NCBI GenBank assembly: GCA_963704675.1
Contig: OY969928.1
Coordinates: forward strand, 186,001 to 250,000
Source of the DNA: DASUVM01 sp963704675
Lineage (GTDB): Bacteria > Patescibacteriota > Saccharimonadia > Saccharimonadales > Saccharimonadaceae
Reading direction: 5' to 3'
Length of the DNA: 64,000 nt
Positions 8,566 to 16,792 of this stretch are shown one piece after another (the stretch's first letter is position 1; each line of letters starts with the position of its first letter). Below the pieces are notes generated by a model that was not told the origin of the DNA, made no database searches, and saw only the letters and a list, made by a program, of their open reading frames with translations. Both the position numbers and the translations under genes were made by a program.

Positions 8566-10647
8566 ATGGCCACCAAAACAATTCCACTTGATAAATTTAG
8601 AAATATTGGCATTATCGCGCATATTGACGCCGGTAAAACTACTACTACTGAAGGTATCCTCTATCGCACCGGTTTAAATCACAAAATTGGCGCTGTTCAC
8701 GAAGGTGAAACAGTGACTGACTTTATGGAGCAAGAGCGCGAGCGTGGCATTACTATTCAAAGCGCCGCTGTTACTTGCTTCTGGAAAGATCACAAGATTA
8801 ATATCATTGATACTCCCGGCCACATTGACTTTACCGTCGAGGTAGAACGTAGCCTGCGCGTACTCGATGGGGCTGTCGTTATCTTCGATGGTAAAAGCGG
8901 CGTCGAAGCCCAAAGCGAAACCGTTTGGCGCCAAGCTAATAAATATGGTGTGCCGCGCATTTGCTTTATTAATAAAATTAACCAAACTGGTGGCGACTTC
9001 TACAAATCCCTCGAGAGCATTCATGCTCGCTTAAGTCGCCGTGCGTTGCCAATTCACTTACCAATTGGTTTCGAGAAAGACATTAACGGTGTTATCGACC
9101 TTGTTGCCATGAAGGCCTACACCTACGCCGATTTTACCGACAAAGCCTTGGTTGAAGGTGAAATTCCGGCCGATATGCTCGAAAAAGCCAAGCATGCTCG
9201 CACCCTGCTGGTTGAGGCTGCCGTTGAAGCTGACGATACGCTCTTCGAAAAATACCTTGACGGCGGCGAAGAAAGTATTACTGAAGAAGAGATAAAAGCT
9301 GCTATTCGAAAGAGTGTTCTAACTGGTGAATTCTTCATCGTCAGTGGTGGTGATGGTCGTGGTGTGATTGTTGAAAAACTACTTGATCTTGTGAATGAAT
9401 ACCTGCCGAGCCCAACCGACAAAAGCTCAATTTGGGGTACACACCCAAAAACAGGCGAAGAAATCGAGCGAAAGCCGATCGAAACCGAACCAATGGCCGC
9501 TTTAGCCTTTAAGATTTCAAACGACTCTTTTGTTGGTAAGCTCATTTTCTTCCGTGTTTACTCTGGTAAGATGACTGCCGGTAGCTATATCTTCAATGCC
9601 ACCACCGGCGAAAAAGAACGCATTGGCCGTATTGTCCGTATGCATGCCGACAAACGTGAAGATGTCACCGAAGTAAGTGCTGGTGACATTGCCGCAGCTG
9701 TTGGGCTTAAAAACACTACAACAGGTACAACATTATGTGATCCGGTTAATCCAATTATCTTAGAGAATATTGAATTCCCAGAACCCCCGGTTTCAATTGC
9801 CATTGAGCCGAAGACTAAGGCCGATCAAGAAAAGATGGGCCTCGCCCTGCAACGCCTTGCTGAAGAAGACCCGACGTTCCGCATTCACACCGACGAAGAA
9901 ACCAACCAAACTATTATTTCAGGGATGGGCGAGCTTCATCTTGAAATCATTGTCGATCGCATGAAGCGTGAATTTAAAGTTGAAGCAAACGTTGGCCAGC
10001 CGCAGGTAGCTTATCGCGAAACCATTAAAGCCAGAACTGAAATCGAAGGTAAATATATCAAGCAATCTGGTGGCCGTGGTCAGTACGGCCATGTGTGGCT
10101 TCGACTTGAACCGAACGAAACAGGCAAAGGCTTTGAATTTATTGACGCGATTAAGGGTGGTGTGGTGCCGCAAGAATACCGAAAGCCAGTTCATGAAGGT
10201 ATTATTGAGACGTTGAACAACGGTGTTATCGCCGGCTATCCAGTGGTTGATGTTAAAGTAGCCCTTTATGATGGTAGCTACCATGATGTCGACTCAAGTG
10301 AATTAGCTTTCAAAATGGCCGGTTCAATAGCAACTAAAGCCGGTGTTCGACAAGCTAACCCAACCTTGCTTGAACCGATTATGAAGGTTGAGGTAATGAC
10401 CCCTGAAGAATTCATGGGTGATGTTATTGGTGATCTTAACTCCCGTCGTGGCCGTATTGAAAACATGGAAGATCGTAATGGCATAAAAGTAGTTGTTGCC
10501 TTTGTGCCACTTGCCAATATGTTTGGCTATACCACCGATCTTCGCTCGATGACACAAGGCCGCGCCTCAAGTTCAATGGAACTAGCACACTATGAAGAAG
10601 TGCCACCGAATGTCGCACAAGAGATTATTGCCAAACGCGCAGCCTGA
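8566..10647 (+). CDS. fusA: elongation factor G
   Basis: Translocase GTPase, 693 aa, full length. P-loop AHIDAGKTTTTE (about 18-29), switch I RGITIQ, and DTPGH for G3 are normal. G4, normally NKxD, reads N136-K-I-N139, and G5, normally SA(F/L), reads S260-G-G. Both changes fall in the guanine-binding loop. The mutation Asp to Asn at this position in EF-Tu is known to shift specificity towards xanthine nucleotides. The rest is typical: domain IV with GGRGQYGHVWLRLEP, and the C-terminal TQGRASSSMEL. ATG follows AAGGATG. The reading frame is clean, so these are not local indel artefacts. Confidence 0.97.
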   Translation: MATKTIPLDKFRNIGIIAHIDAGKTTTTEGILYRTGLNHKIGAVHEGETVTDFMEQERERGITIQSAAVTCFWKDHKINIIDTPGHIDFTVEVERSLRVLDGAVVIFDGKSGVEAQSETVWRQANKYGVPRICFINKINQTGGDFYKSLESIHARLSRRALPIHLPIGFEKDINGVIDLVAMKAYTYADFTDKALVEGEIPADMLEKAKHARTLLVEAAVEADDTLFEKYLDGGEESITEEEIKAAIRKSVLTGEFFIVSGGDGRGVIVEKLLDLVNEYLPSPTDKSSIWGTHPKTGEEIERKPIETEPMAALAFKISNDSFVGKLIFFRVYSGKMTAGSYIFNATTGEKERIGRIVRMHADKREDVTEVSAGDIAAAVGLKNTTTGTTLCDPVNPIILENIEFPEPPVSIAIEPKTKADQEKMGLALQRLAEEDPTFRIHTDEETNQTIISGMGELHLEIIVDRMKREFKVEANVGQPQVAYRETIKARTEIEGKYIKQSGGRGQYGHVWLRLEPNETGKGFEFIDAIKGGVVPQEYRKPVHEGIIETLNNGVIAGYPVVDVKVALYDGSYHDVDSSELAFKMAGSIATKAGVRQANPTLLEPIMKVEVMTPEEFMGDVIGDLNSRRGRIENMEDRNGIKVVVAFVPLANMFGYTTDLRSMTQGRASSSMELAHYEEVPPNVAQEIIAKRAA

Positions 10648-10653
10648 TAAACG

Positions 10654-11313
10654 GTGAGTGCCGAATTCTTACCGCCACCTCACGAAAGCCCGATACCGAG
10701 TCTCCGCTCTTATTTTGCAGCTACTCGCGAGATCTCGTTCGATGGCCACTCGTTTAACTCTCGCGTCGATACAGCCGTGCGGCAGCTGAATGGCTCGCCA
10801 GCTTTTCGATCACTCATGCGTATTGAAGATGAGACATTGCAAACAGTACTGGAATTGCCAGAAGCTATTTTGCGTCGTACTGAAGTGGCTGGTGAAGATG
10901 AAGCTACTGGTGAAGCAATAAAGTTCTTCTCTAAAGTAAGCGGTCTCATCGTTGGCTGTTTAGCCAATGACCCATATGGGTTGTATACTGGCAGGGAAAA
11001 GCTCTCGCTTTTAGATGATGCCTACACTGCGGTAGTACACCTGCAGGATAATTACCAAGATGATATAGCCTCACTTCCAGTTGCCCCTGAGGCTTTATTC
11101 CGGTTTTCGGTTGGTAATATCTTAAAGCACAGCGTCAAGGAAGCAGTTTACTCTGCGTGCACATTAAACGGCGAGGAACGTAAGAGATATTATGTTCGCG
11201 CATATTTCTTAATGACTGCCGGCGACCGGCGATATTTAACGCTACAGCAGCGCCAGCTCTTAAGAGCCGCATGGTTGGCAACCGGGCTCTTACGAGAAAA
11301 ACGACCTCAGTAG
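10654..11313 (+). CDS. hypothetical protein downstream of fusA
   Basis: 219 codons from GTG at 10654, 6 nt after the fusA stop, so probably translated from the fusA mRNA. No clear SD; the start could also be the GTG at 10658 in another frame, but only the 10654 frame is open. The product is soluble and helical, with an acidic stretch (GEDEATGEAI, about 80-89) and a basic C terminus (YLTLQQRQLLRAAWLATGLL). Not recognised. Confidence 0.6.
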   Translation: MSAEFLPPPHESPIPSLRSYFAATREISFDGHSFNSRVDTAVRQLNGSPAFRSLMRIEDETLQTVLELPEAILRRTEVAGEDEATGEAIKFFSKVSGLIVGCLANDPYGLYTGREKLSLLDDAYTAVVHLQDNYQDDIASLPVAPEALFRFSVGNILKHSVKEAVYSACTLNGEERKRYYVRAYFLMTAGDRRYLTLQQRQLLRAAWLATGLLREKRPQ

Positions 11314-11327
11314 ACAGCGGCAAACTC

Positions 11328-11356
11328 TTTACATAAAGAAGAAAATTAACTATAAT
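11328..11356 (+). promoter_or_regulatory. promoter of tuf
   Basis: TTTACA (11328-11333), 17-bp spacer, TATAAT (11351-11356). The boxes and spacing are the same as upstream of infA. An AAGGAG SD and ATG follow at 11419, giving a leader of about 55 nt. Confidence 0.8.
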
Positions 11357-11418
11357 CTAACCTATACGTCGTGGGGTGTATTATCTCATGCGAAAATCAT
11401 AATTATAAGGAGTAATAA

Positions 11419-12608
11419 ATGGCAACTTTTGACCGAAGCAAGCCACATGTAAACGTTGGTACTATGGGTCACGTCGACCACGGTAAAACCACGCTTACCG
11501 CCGCTATTACCGCGGTTCTTGCAAGCTAAACTGCCAAATGATGTTAACAAGTCAATTGCTTACGACGAGATTGACAAAGCACCTGAAGAAAAGCAGCGTG
11601 GCATTACTATCGCTACCAGCCACCAGGAATATCAGTCAGACAAGCGCCACTATGCACACGTTGACATGCCTGGTCACGCTGACTATGTTAAAAATATGAT
11701 TACCGGTGCCGCTCAGGTTGATGGTGCAATCTTGGTTGTATCTGCCGCTGACGGCCCAATGCCTCAAACCCGCGAGCACGTTCTGCTTGCTCGTCAGGTT
11801 GGCGTGCCTAAAATTGTCGTCTTCCTCAACAAAATGGACATGGCTGACGAAGAGCTCGTTGAACTCGTTGAGATGGACGTTCGTGAACTGCTTACCAAGA
11901 ACGGTTACGATGGCGACAATGTGCCAATCATTAAGGGTTCTGCGCTGAAAGCCCTTGAAGACGCCAAGCAGTGAATGGGGCGACAAGATTATGGAACTCG
12001 TCACGGCTATGGACGAGTACATCGAAGAGCCAAAGCGCGAACTTGACAAGCCATTCTTAATGCCAGTCGAAGACGTCTTCTCAATTAAGGGTCGTGGCAC
12101 TGTTGCGACAGGTCGTATCGAACAAGGTATCGTAAAACTCAACGAAGAAGTTGAAATCATCGGTATTCGTGAACCGCGAAAGTCTGTTGTTACAGGTATC
12201 GAAGCCTTCAAAAAGAATCTTGATCAAGGCCAAGCCGGTGACAACGCAGGTGTATTGCTTCGCGGTGTTGAGCGCGATGACATTGAGCGCGGTCAAGTGA
12301 TTGCCAAACCAGGTACTATCACTCCGCACACTGAATTTGAAGCAGAAGTATATGTGCTTACCAAAGAAGAAGGCGGCCGTCATACTCCATTCTTCAAAGG
12401 CTACAAACCACAGTTCTACTTCCGCACCACTGACGTAACCGGTGAAGTTGAGCTACCAGCCGACAAAGAAATGGTTATGCCGGGTGACACCGTTACCTTT
12501 AAGGTGAAATTGCTTGCGCCTATCGCCATGGAACAAGGCCTTCGCTTTGCTATCCGCGAAGGTGGCCGTACCGTTGGTGCCGGCGTAGTAACGAAGATCA
12601 ATAAATAG
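11419..12608 (+). CDS. tuf: elongation factor Tu, interrupted by two indels
   Basis: Delivers aminoacyl-tRNA to the ribosome. The ATG at 11419 follows AAGGAG. GHVDHGKTTL, RGITIATSHQEY, DMPGHADYVKNM (Met where Cys is usual), and NKMD are present, so the G4 motif is normal, unlike EF-G here. One extra base near 11524 (VLA then AKLPNDV) and one near 11969 (EDAK then SEWGDKIM) split the frame into 11419-11535, 11456-11974 and 11955-12608 pieces. Restoring them gives a normal full-length EF-Tu of roughly 395 residues ending GVVTKINK. Sequence error is the likely cause. Confidence 0.95.
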
Positions 12609-12626
12609 ACATTTTCGCACGTAAGA

Positions 12627-12656
12627 GAATAGCGCTCCTGCTAAGGGCGCTATTTT
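12627..12656 (+). terminator. terminator of tuf
   Basis: GAATAGCGC / GCGCTATTTTC stem with T-rich 3' side and an 11-nt loop. Confidence 0.8.
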
Positions 12657-12690
12657 CGTTGCCGGTAAGATGAGAGGAGAGCGATGGGGG

Positions 12691-12731
12691 ACCAGGGGTG
12701 CACTGTGTGACACTTACAGCGCACCCCTGGT
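12691..12731. terminator. hairpin between convergent tuf and 12743 genes
   Basis: ACCAGGGGTGC (12691-12701) pairs perfectly with GCACCCCTGGT (12721-12731). It lies just past the 3' end of the minus-strand gene, so it probably ends that transcript. Confidence 0.6.
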
Positions 12732-12742
12732 TTCTCGATCTA

Positions 12743-13060
12743 CTAGCATTCCATATTTGATATCTCTGCTACCACAGTTATCGTCCATAGCACTATCCCT
12801 TGCTTTTCGCCGTGCTTAATCTCTTGAGTGATGCAACCGTGACGCTTCAATCGTCCGAGACTTGTTTCGATCAACCTGTCGGCTTCCTTATCGTCATCCG
12901 GCAGGTCACTCCACAGGAGTGAACTCCTACGAATACGATCCAAGATCCGCTCTGGTTGCTGTTGCCTTAGAATATCAGCCCCCAGCTCAGCTACTATGCT
13001 CCGAAGGGTCTGTATTAGGCGCTGGTCAATTCGGTTTTCTTTAGAACGGCCCACGAGCAC
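12743..13060 (-). CDS. hypothetical protein, possible small helical regulator
   Basis: 105 aa from GTG, preceded by a GAGGAGA SD. The middle is charged and helical (ILDRIRRSSLLWSDLPDDDKEADRLI read in pieces). The end LGRLKRHGCITQEIKHG followed by a beta-like VLWTITV resembles a winged-helix wing, but this is only a visual impression. A single gene on the opposite strand between tuf and rpsJ, with its own hairpin. Confidence 0.5.
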   Translation of the reverse strand: MLVGRSKENRIDQRLIQTLRSIVAELGADILRQQQPERILDRIRRSSLLWSDLPDDDKEADRLIETSLGRLKRHGCITQEIKHGEKQGIVLWTITVVAEISNMEC

Positions 13061-13164
13061 TCTCCTCTATAAACACTAATAATATGAATCGGATGATTCT
13101 GGCAGATTATTAGTACTTTTATGGTGACACTCTATCAGTGAGTAGTCAATAATAGCCCTGTCTG

Positions 13165-13192
13165 TTGCAGTTTCAATAAAAGTAAGTATAAT
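13165..13192 (+). promoter_or_regulatory. promoter of rpsJ
   Basis: TTGCAG (13165-13170), 16-bp spacer, TATAAT (13187-13192). An AT-rich leader of about 85 nt and the SD AGGGAG precede the ATG at 13285. Confidence 0.6.
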
Positions 13193-13284
13193 ATAATTTA
13201 TATAACATAATTGTGTTGAGAACTCGGTAAGTGGCGAGAGAGCACTTTCAGAGGTTACGACACCGCACATCAGGGAGTATTAAT

Positions 13285-13611
13285 ATGGCAGAAGCCACCA
13301 AAACTCAAGTACCACGGATTCGCATCCGTCTAAAAGCATATGATCATAAAGTGATTGATCAATCGGCAAAACAAATTATCGACACCGCACTGCGTACTGG
13401 CGCAACTATTGCTGGCCCAGTACCGTTGCCAACCCGCAAAAGTACTTATACAGTCATCAAGGCCCCGCATGTCTACAAGAAGGGAGGCGAAGCCTTTGAA
13501 ATGCGCATCCACAAACGCCTCATTGATATTATTGGCGCAACGCCAAAAACTATCGATAGCTTGCAAAACCTCAGTTTGCCAGCTGGTTGTGACGCTGAAA
13601 TCCGTATGTAG
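13285..13611 (+). CDS. rpsJ: 30S ribosomal protein S10
   Basis: Head protein and NusE antitermination factor, 108 aa. IRIRLKAYDHKVIDQS, PLPTRKSTYTVIKAPHV and FEMRIHKRLIDI are diagnostic. The start at MAEATK was chosen for the GGGAG SD; the longer open frame from 13231 lacks one. It is closed by its own terminator and so is monocistronic. The rest of the S10 operon resumes at rplC 3.2 kb later. Confidence 0.97.
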   Translation: MAEATKTQVPRIRIRLKAYDHKVIDQSAKQIIDTALRTGATIAGPVPLPTRKSTYTVIKAPHVYKKGGEAFEMRIHKRLIDIIGATPKTIDSLQNLSLPAGCDAEIRM

Positions 13612-13623
13612 TTATAGCGGAAC

Positions 13624-13654
13624 AAAAATACACCACATATCATGGTGTATTTTT
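13624..13654 (+). terminator. terminator of rpsJ
   Basis: AAAAATACACCA / TGGTGTATTTTT, 12-bp perfect stem, 7-nt loop, U-rich tail. Confidence 0.9.
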
Positions 13655-13708
13655 ATTATGAGATTTTATTGACCGTTCTCGGTCAGCGAGCCACGAATGG
13701 CAAACCCC

Positions 13709-14278
13709 CTAGTCTTTTGATTCAGGCAGTACTCTCTCTAGCTGTTGCGCTAGGTCTAGAAGCTCGTTTTCAGTAGCCCTTCTGGAGAATGCTGGCACCG
13801 GTGGTGCAACAGTAACGATCGCGCATAGCCGCTTCTCTCGAAAGATATAAAGTGCGGAGAGTACATGAGCCTCATATATGACGTGGATCATCATGGGAGA
13901 ATCGATGAAGTAATCGATGGTTACTTCTTGCTCTGAGGTTATATCAACTGGTGGCTGTTTCGCATGACACTCCAATCTGTAGCGCTTCTTCCCCCAGGAG
14001 TTTGTAGCTTGAAGAAAAAAGATAGTTTCACTAGTTGCAAAGCTACTACCATAAACTTCGTGCAGCCGTTTTAAAACATGCCTGAATTTACGCCGCGTGT
14101 CACTAAAACGCTGTTCAATACCCATTACCCGCCACAGCATCAAGACTGTCCAAACAACGACAGCAAGTACGATTGCTATGACAAACAATCCCAAGTTAGC
14201 CGTGTGACCCGCATGAAACATCAGTCCTAGGCCGAGGCTTCCGGCCATGAGCACAAACATACCAAAGAGCACCCGCAT
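13709..14278 (-). CDS. hypothetical membrane protein, two N-terminal TM helices
   Basis: 189 aa from the ATG at 14278, chosen because GAGAGGAA lies 6 nt upstream; the frame stays open a further 10 codons without an SD. Residues about 1-20 (VLFGMFVLMAGSLGLGLMF) and 27-50 (LGLFVIAIVLAVVVWTVLML) form a TM hairpin. A cytoplasmic domain of about 135 residues follows, starting with a basic stretch (DTRRKFRHVLKRLH). No family recognised. It faces the rpsJ terminator and is divergent from the YtxH-like gene. Confidence 0.65.
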   Translation of the reverse strand: MRVLFGMFVLMAGSLGLGLMFHAGHTANLGLFVIAIVLAVVVWTVLMLWRVMGIEQRFSDTRRKFRHVLKRLHEVYGSSFATSETIFFLQATNSWGKKRYRLECHAKQPPVDITSEQEVTIDYFIDSPMMIHVIYEAHVLSALYIFREKRLCAIVTVAPPVPAFSRRATENELLDLAQQLERVLPESKD

Positions 14279-14411
14279 AGGTTCCTCTCTCAAAACTCTA
14301 GGGTACAACTAATATATAACTTTCTTGATTTTTGCTCAACTCACGGTTGGTGTGCACCTTCAAGTCTTGTATACTAAAAGCATAATAGTTCGTTACTGAA
14401 AGGAGCATTAT

Positions 14412-14765
14412 ATGACCAAAGAAGATGGACCAAATGTAGTTGCCGTAGCTGTTGCTGCTGCCGCTGTCGGCGCAGTTGTTGCCTTGCTCTTTGCACCTCA
14501 AAGTGGCTCAAAAACTCGCCGCGAGATACGCGAGCAAACCAAGCGCATTAAGCATCGGGCAAACGAAGGGGCTGAAATTGCCCGAGAAGTTGCCACAGAA
14601 GCAGGCGAACGATTTCAAGAAGCTTTTAGTAATGTAGCTGAAGATGCCAAAACAGTTGCCTCAACTGCCAGAACAGCAGCTCGTCATGCGGCAGGATCAG
14701 TCAAAGATGCTGCTACTGATGTTGAAGAAAAGGCCCGTGATGCTTGGGGTCGTGCAGTAAAATAG
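14412..14765 (+). CDS. YtxH-like envelope protein
   Basis: 117 aa. The N-terminal membrane segment VVAVAVAAAAVGAVVALLFAP ends in the APQSGSKTRREI motif, the hallmark of YtxH/gas-vesicle-like proteins (FAPxSGxxTR). A long amphipathic Ala/Glu/Lys helix follows, likely a coiled coil. SD AAAGGAG is at proper spacing. YtxH-like proteins are often stress-linked surface or membrane proteins; the role here is unknown. Confidence 0.8.
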   Translation: MTKEDGPNVVAVAVAAAAVGAVVALLFAPQSGSKTRREIREQTKRIKHRANEGAEIAREVATEAGERFQEAFSNVAEDAKTVASTARTAARHAAGSVKDAATDVEEKARDAWGRAVK

Positions 14766-14861
14766 GTTAACTTGCTGCCCAAATAAACAACCTCTCACGA
14801 TCTGTTCAATTAATTTTGTGGCTTTACAGATACAAGTTGAATTGCAATAATCATAAGCATT

Positions 14862-15137
14862 ATGCCAAAGAAAAAACAAACAAAACCACAAGCCGAACCC
14901 GATACTACCTTTTTTCTAAAACTTGTCCTATATGTTATTTTAGGGTCATTTTGGTTAAAATTTCAACATCCATTACAGATTGGCAATTTTATGCTGAACG
15001 GTTTTCCGCTTGGTCTATTAATTGGCTTGGTTTTTGCAAGTCATGATCATTTTCAGATCGATCGAAAGATTGAATATACAGTTCTCGTTTTAGTAACAAT
15101 TGTAACCTTCTTTTTGCCTGCTGGTATTATACTGTAG
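14862..15137 (+). CDS. small three-helix membrane protein
   Basis: 91 aa. A Lys/Gln-rich N terminus is followed by hydrophobic segments at about 19-35 (FLKLVLYVILGSFWLKF), 43-58 (GFPLGLLIGLVFA) and 71-91 (YTVLVLVTIVTFFLPAGIIL). The stop lies 1 nt before the ATG of the metallopeptidase gene, suggesting coupling. No SD is visible. Family not recognised. Confidence 0.6.
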   Translation: MPKKKQTKPQAEPDTTFFLKLVLYVILGSFWLKFQHPLQIGNFMLNGFPLGLLIGLVFASHDHFQIDRKIEYTVLVLVTIVTFFLPAGIIL

Positions 15138-15138
15138 T

Positions 15139-15861
15139 ATGCGTAAGCGATTTTATGTAGCAAAAGCAATATCAGGCTTCGGTATCTTCGCACTAACTGT
15201 GTTTTGTATTTCTGCTGTTAGCGCTGCTGCACCTAGCTGTAACACCGCTAACATGAATTGCATCGCTACTCGTATAAACACCGCAAGTTCAGTTATAAAA
15301 TCGCTGCAAGTTCAAACAATAGCTACACCTGCTTTGCCATCAACACCAGTTGGTCGCGCTCCCTCTGGAGGTGGTAGAGTAGTACAATACACTATTGAAA
15401 CACGCGGCACAATTACGACAAGCCTTGGTGAATTTAAAATTCAAGTGAACCAAACATTAAATGACGCAAGGGGATGGAGCCGGCTTGGCGTTAGTTTTCA
15501 AGAAGTAGCCACCGGTGGCACACTGACTGTTGTACTTGCCGAAGCCAATCAGGTGGCTGCGGCATCATCAGGTTGTGACAGTACATATAGCTGCACAGTG
15601 GGGCGATATGTACTTATTAATCAAGATCGTTGGCTAGGTGCCACGCCATCCTGGAATAATGCTGGTGGCAGTCTGCGTGATTATCGTCACATGGTTGTTA
15701 ATCACGAAACAGGCCACTGGTTAGGGCGAGGTCATTCATATTGCAGCGGAGCTGGTCAACTTGCGCCAGTAATGCAACAACAATCAATTAACTTGCAGGG
15801 CTGTAATTTTAATCCATGGCCACTTAACAATGAACTCTCATCAACTCGGTTAGGTATCTAA
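15139..15861 (+). CDS. secreted DUF3152-type metallopeptidase
   Basis: 240 aa with a Sec signal peptide (basic MRKRFYVAKA, hydrophobic core, A-x-A near 30). NHETGHWLGRGH fits the metzincin zinc motif HExxHxxGxxH (about residues 192-202). The downstream SYCSGAG, APVMQQQS and LQGCNFNPWP are hallmarks of DUF3152, an actinobacterial family of putative zinc peptidases. Four or more Cys after the signal suggest disulphides. It likely acts outside the cell; the substrate is unknown. A TATACT box lies 5 nt before the ATG. It is followed 4 nt later by an anchored coiled-coil protein. Confidence 0.85.
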   Translation: MRKRFYVAKAISGFGIFALTVFCISAVSAAAPSCNTANMNCIATRINTASSVIKSLQVQTIATPALPSTPVGRAPSGGGRVVQYTIETRGTITTSLGEFKIQVNQTLNDARGWSRLGVSFQEVATGGTLTVVLAEANQVAAASSGCDSTYSCTVGRYVLINQDRWLGATPSWNNAGGSLRDYRHMVVNHETGHWLGRGHSYCSGAGQLAPVMQQQSINLQGCNFNPWPLNNELSSTRLGI

Positions 15862-15865
15862 TATT

Positions 15866-16633
15866 ATGATTATAAAAAATCAACCTTCTACAACTGCAAA
15901 AAAACCATTTTATCGTCAACCAAAATGGCTTGTGGTCATTATTGTCAGTATATTATTATTCGTAACTTTTCTGGTAATAGGCTGGCTATTCTTTAGTGCC
16001 CAGCAAGCCGCAGATCGATATCAGGCAATAAGAACAGAACAATCAGTGCAATTACAAGAACAACTGCAAAAAATGCAAAAGATTGACACCAATAACACCG
16101 CAGTAGTTGAACAAGCAATTAGTGATCTAACCAAGAAACTTCAAACCCAGCAAAAACCGGTTCTAGATAACGTTTGGCTTGGTACGACACTAAGTCAAAA
16201 ATATAGGTCAGCTAGTGCCGATACCTCTCGTACGACGTTGCAAATTACTGTTTTGCAAGAACTCTCACAGTACATTAACCTCAATAAAGTATTGTCGGTT
16301 CGCTTGGCCGGCGCCGCAGTGCGCAAGCCTATTACGAGTGAGGCTGATACCGTGGCATCAAAAGCTATTTGGGATACTCTTATAAATGAGCTCACTGCGC
16401 TAGAACTCTACGCGCAGGCAAAGGAAAGTCGAGCACACATTATTGAAAAGGTTAAAAATATAAGCGATTATATGGCAGCAATAGGTGATGCTTATAAAAA
16501 ACAAGATCGAGCGTTTTTAGGTGCTGCACACACAGAATTAACGAACCGAATCCAGCAGCTTAAAGATCAAGCTAACCAGCTTTCTGTATCAGCCGAGATA
16601 CTCGATAAAGAACTTGGCGAAGCTTTTAAGTAA
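15866..16633 (+). CDS. membrane-anchored coiled-coil protein
   Basis: 255 aa. One TM helix (LVVIIVSILLFVTFLVIGWLFF, about 23-44) after a basic N terminus, then an extracytoplasmic region rich in Gln/Lys/Ala heptads (EQLQKMQKIDTNN; LQTQQKPVL), and a second helical bundle towards the C terminus. No catalytic motif seen. Being directly downstream of the secreted DUF3152 peptidase, it may be a partner or surface component; this is inference from position. Confidence 0.7.
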   Translation: MIIKNQPSTTAKKPFYRQPKWLVVIIVSILLFVTFLVIGWLFFSAQQAADRYQAIRTEQSVQLQEQLQKMQKIDTNNTAVVEQAISDLTKKLQTQQKPVLDNVWLGTTLSQKYRSASADTSRTTLQITVLQELSQYINLNKVLSVRLAGAAVRKPITSEADTVASKAIWDTLINELTALELYAQAKESRAHIIEKVKNISDYMAAIGDAYKKQDRAFLGAAHTELTNRIQQLKDQANQLSVSAEILDKELGEAFK

Positions 16634-16651
16634 CTACCTCCGATTAATTGC

Positions 16652-16792
16652 TTGACATCATAGGTCATTATCTGTTATTTTAAGTAGGTATATAAACGCG
16701 TGCAAAGCGTCTTGGTTATCTTGTAAGTCCTCCTCCGGATACTGCGAGAGGCCAAGATTTTTGCATGACAAAGAGAAGGGCGAGTTAAGAGG
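16652..16792 (+). promoter_or_regulatory. promoter and structured leader of the S10 operon (rplC onward)
   Basis: TTGACA (16652-16657) and an extended TG-T-TATTTT (16673-16681), with an 18-bp spacer. The leader of about 105 nt holds ACGCGTGCAAAGCGT and a longer fold closed by TCTTGG (16710-16715) / CCAAGA (16752-16757) around CCTC/GAGG. This is the position where E. coli has its L4-responsive S10 leader; a similar role is inferred only. Confidence 0.6.

Noticed and set aside
10642..10650. UGA recoded as an amino acid, as in some CPR lineages
   Set aside because: TGA ends fusA, cyoC and others at the expected protein ends, and no conserved gene is read through a TGA.
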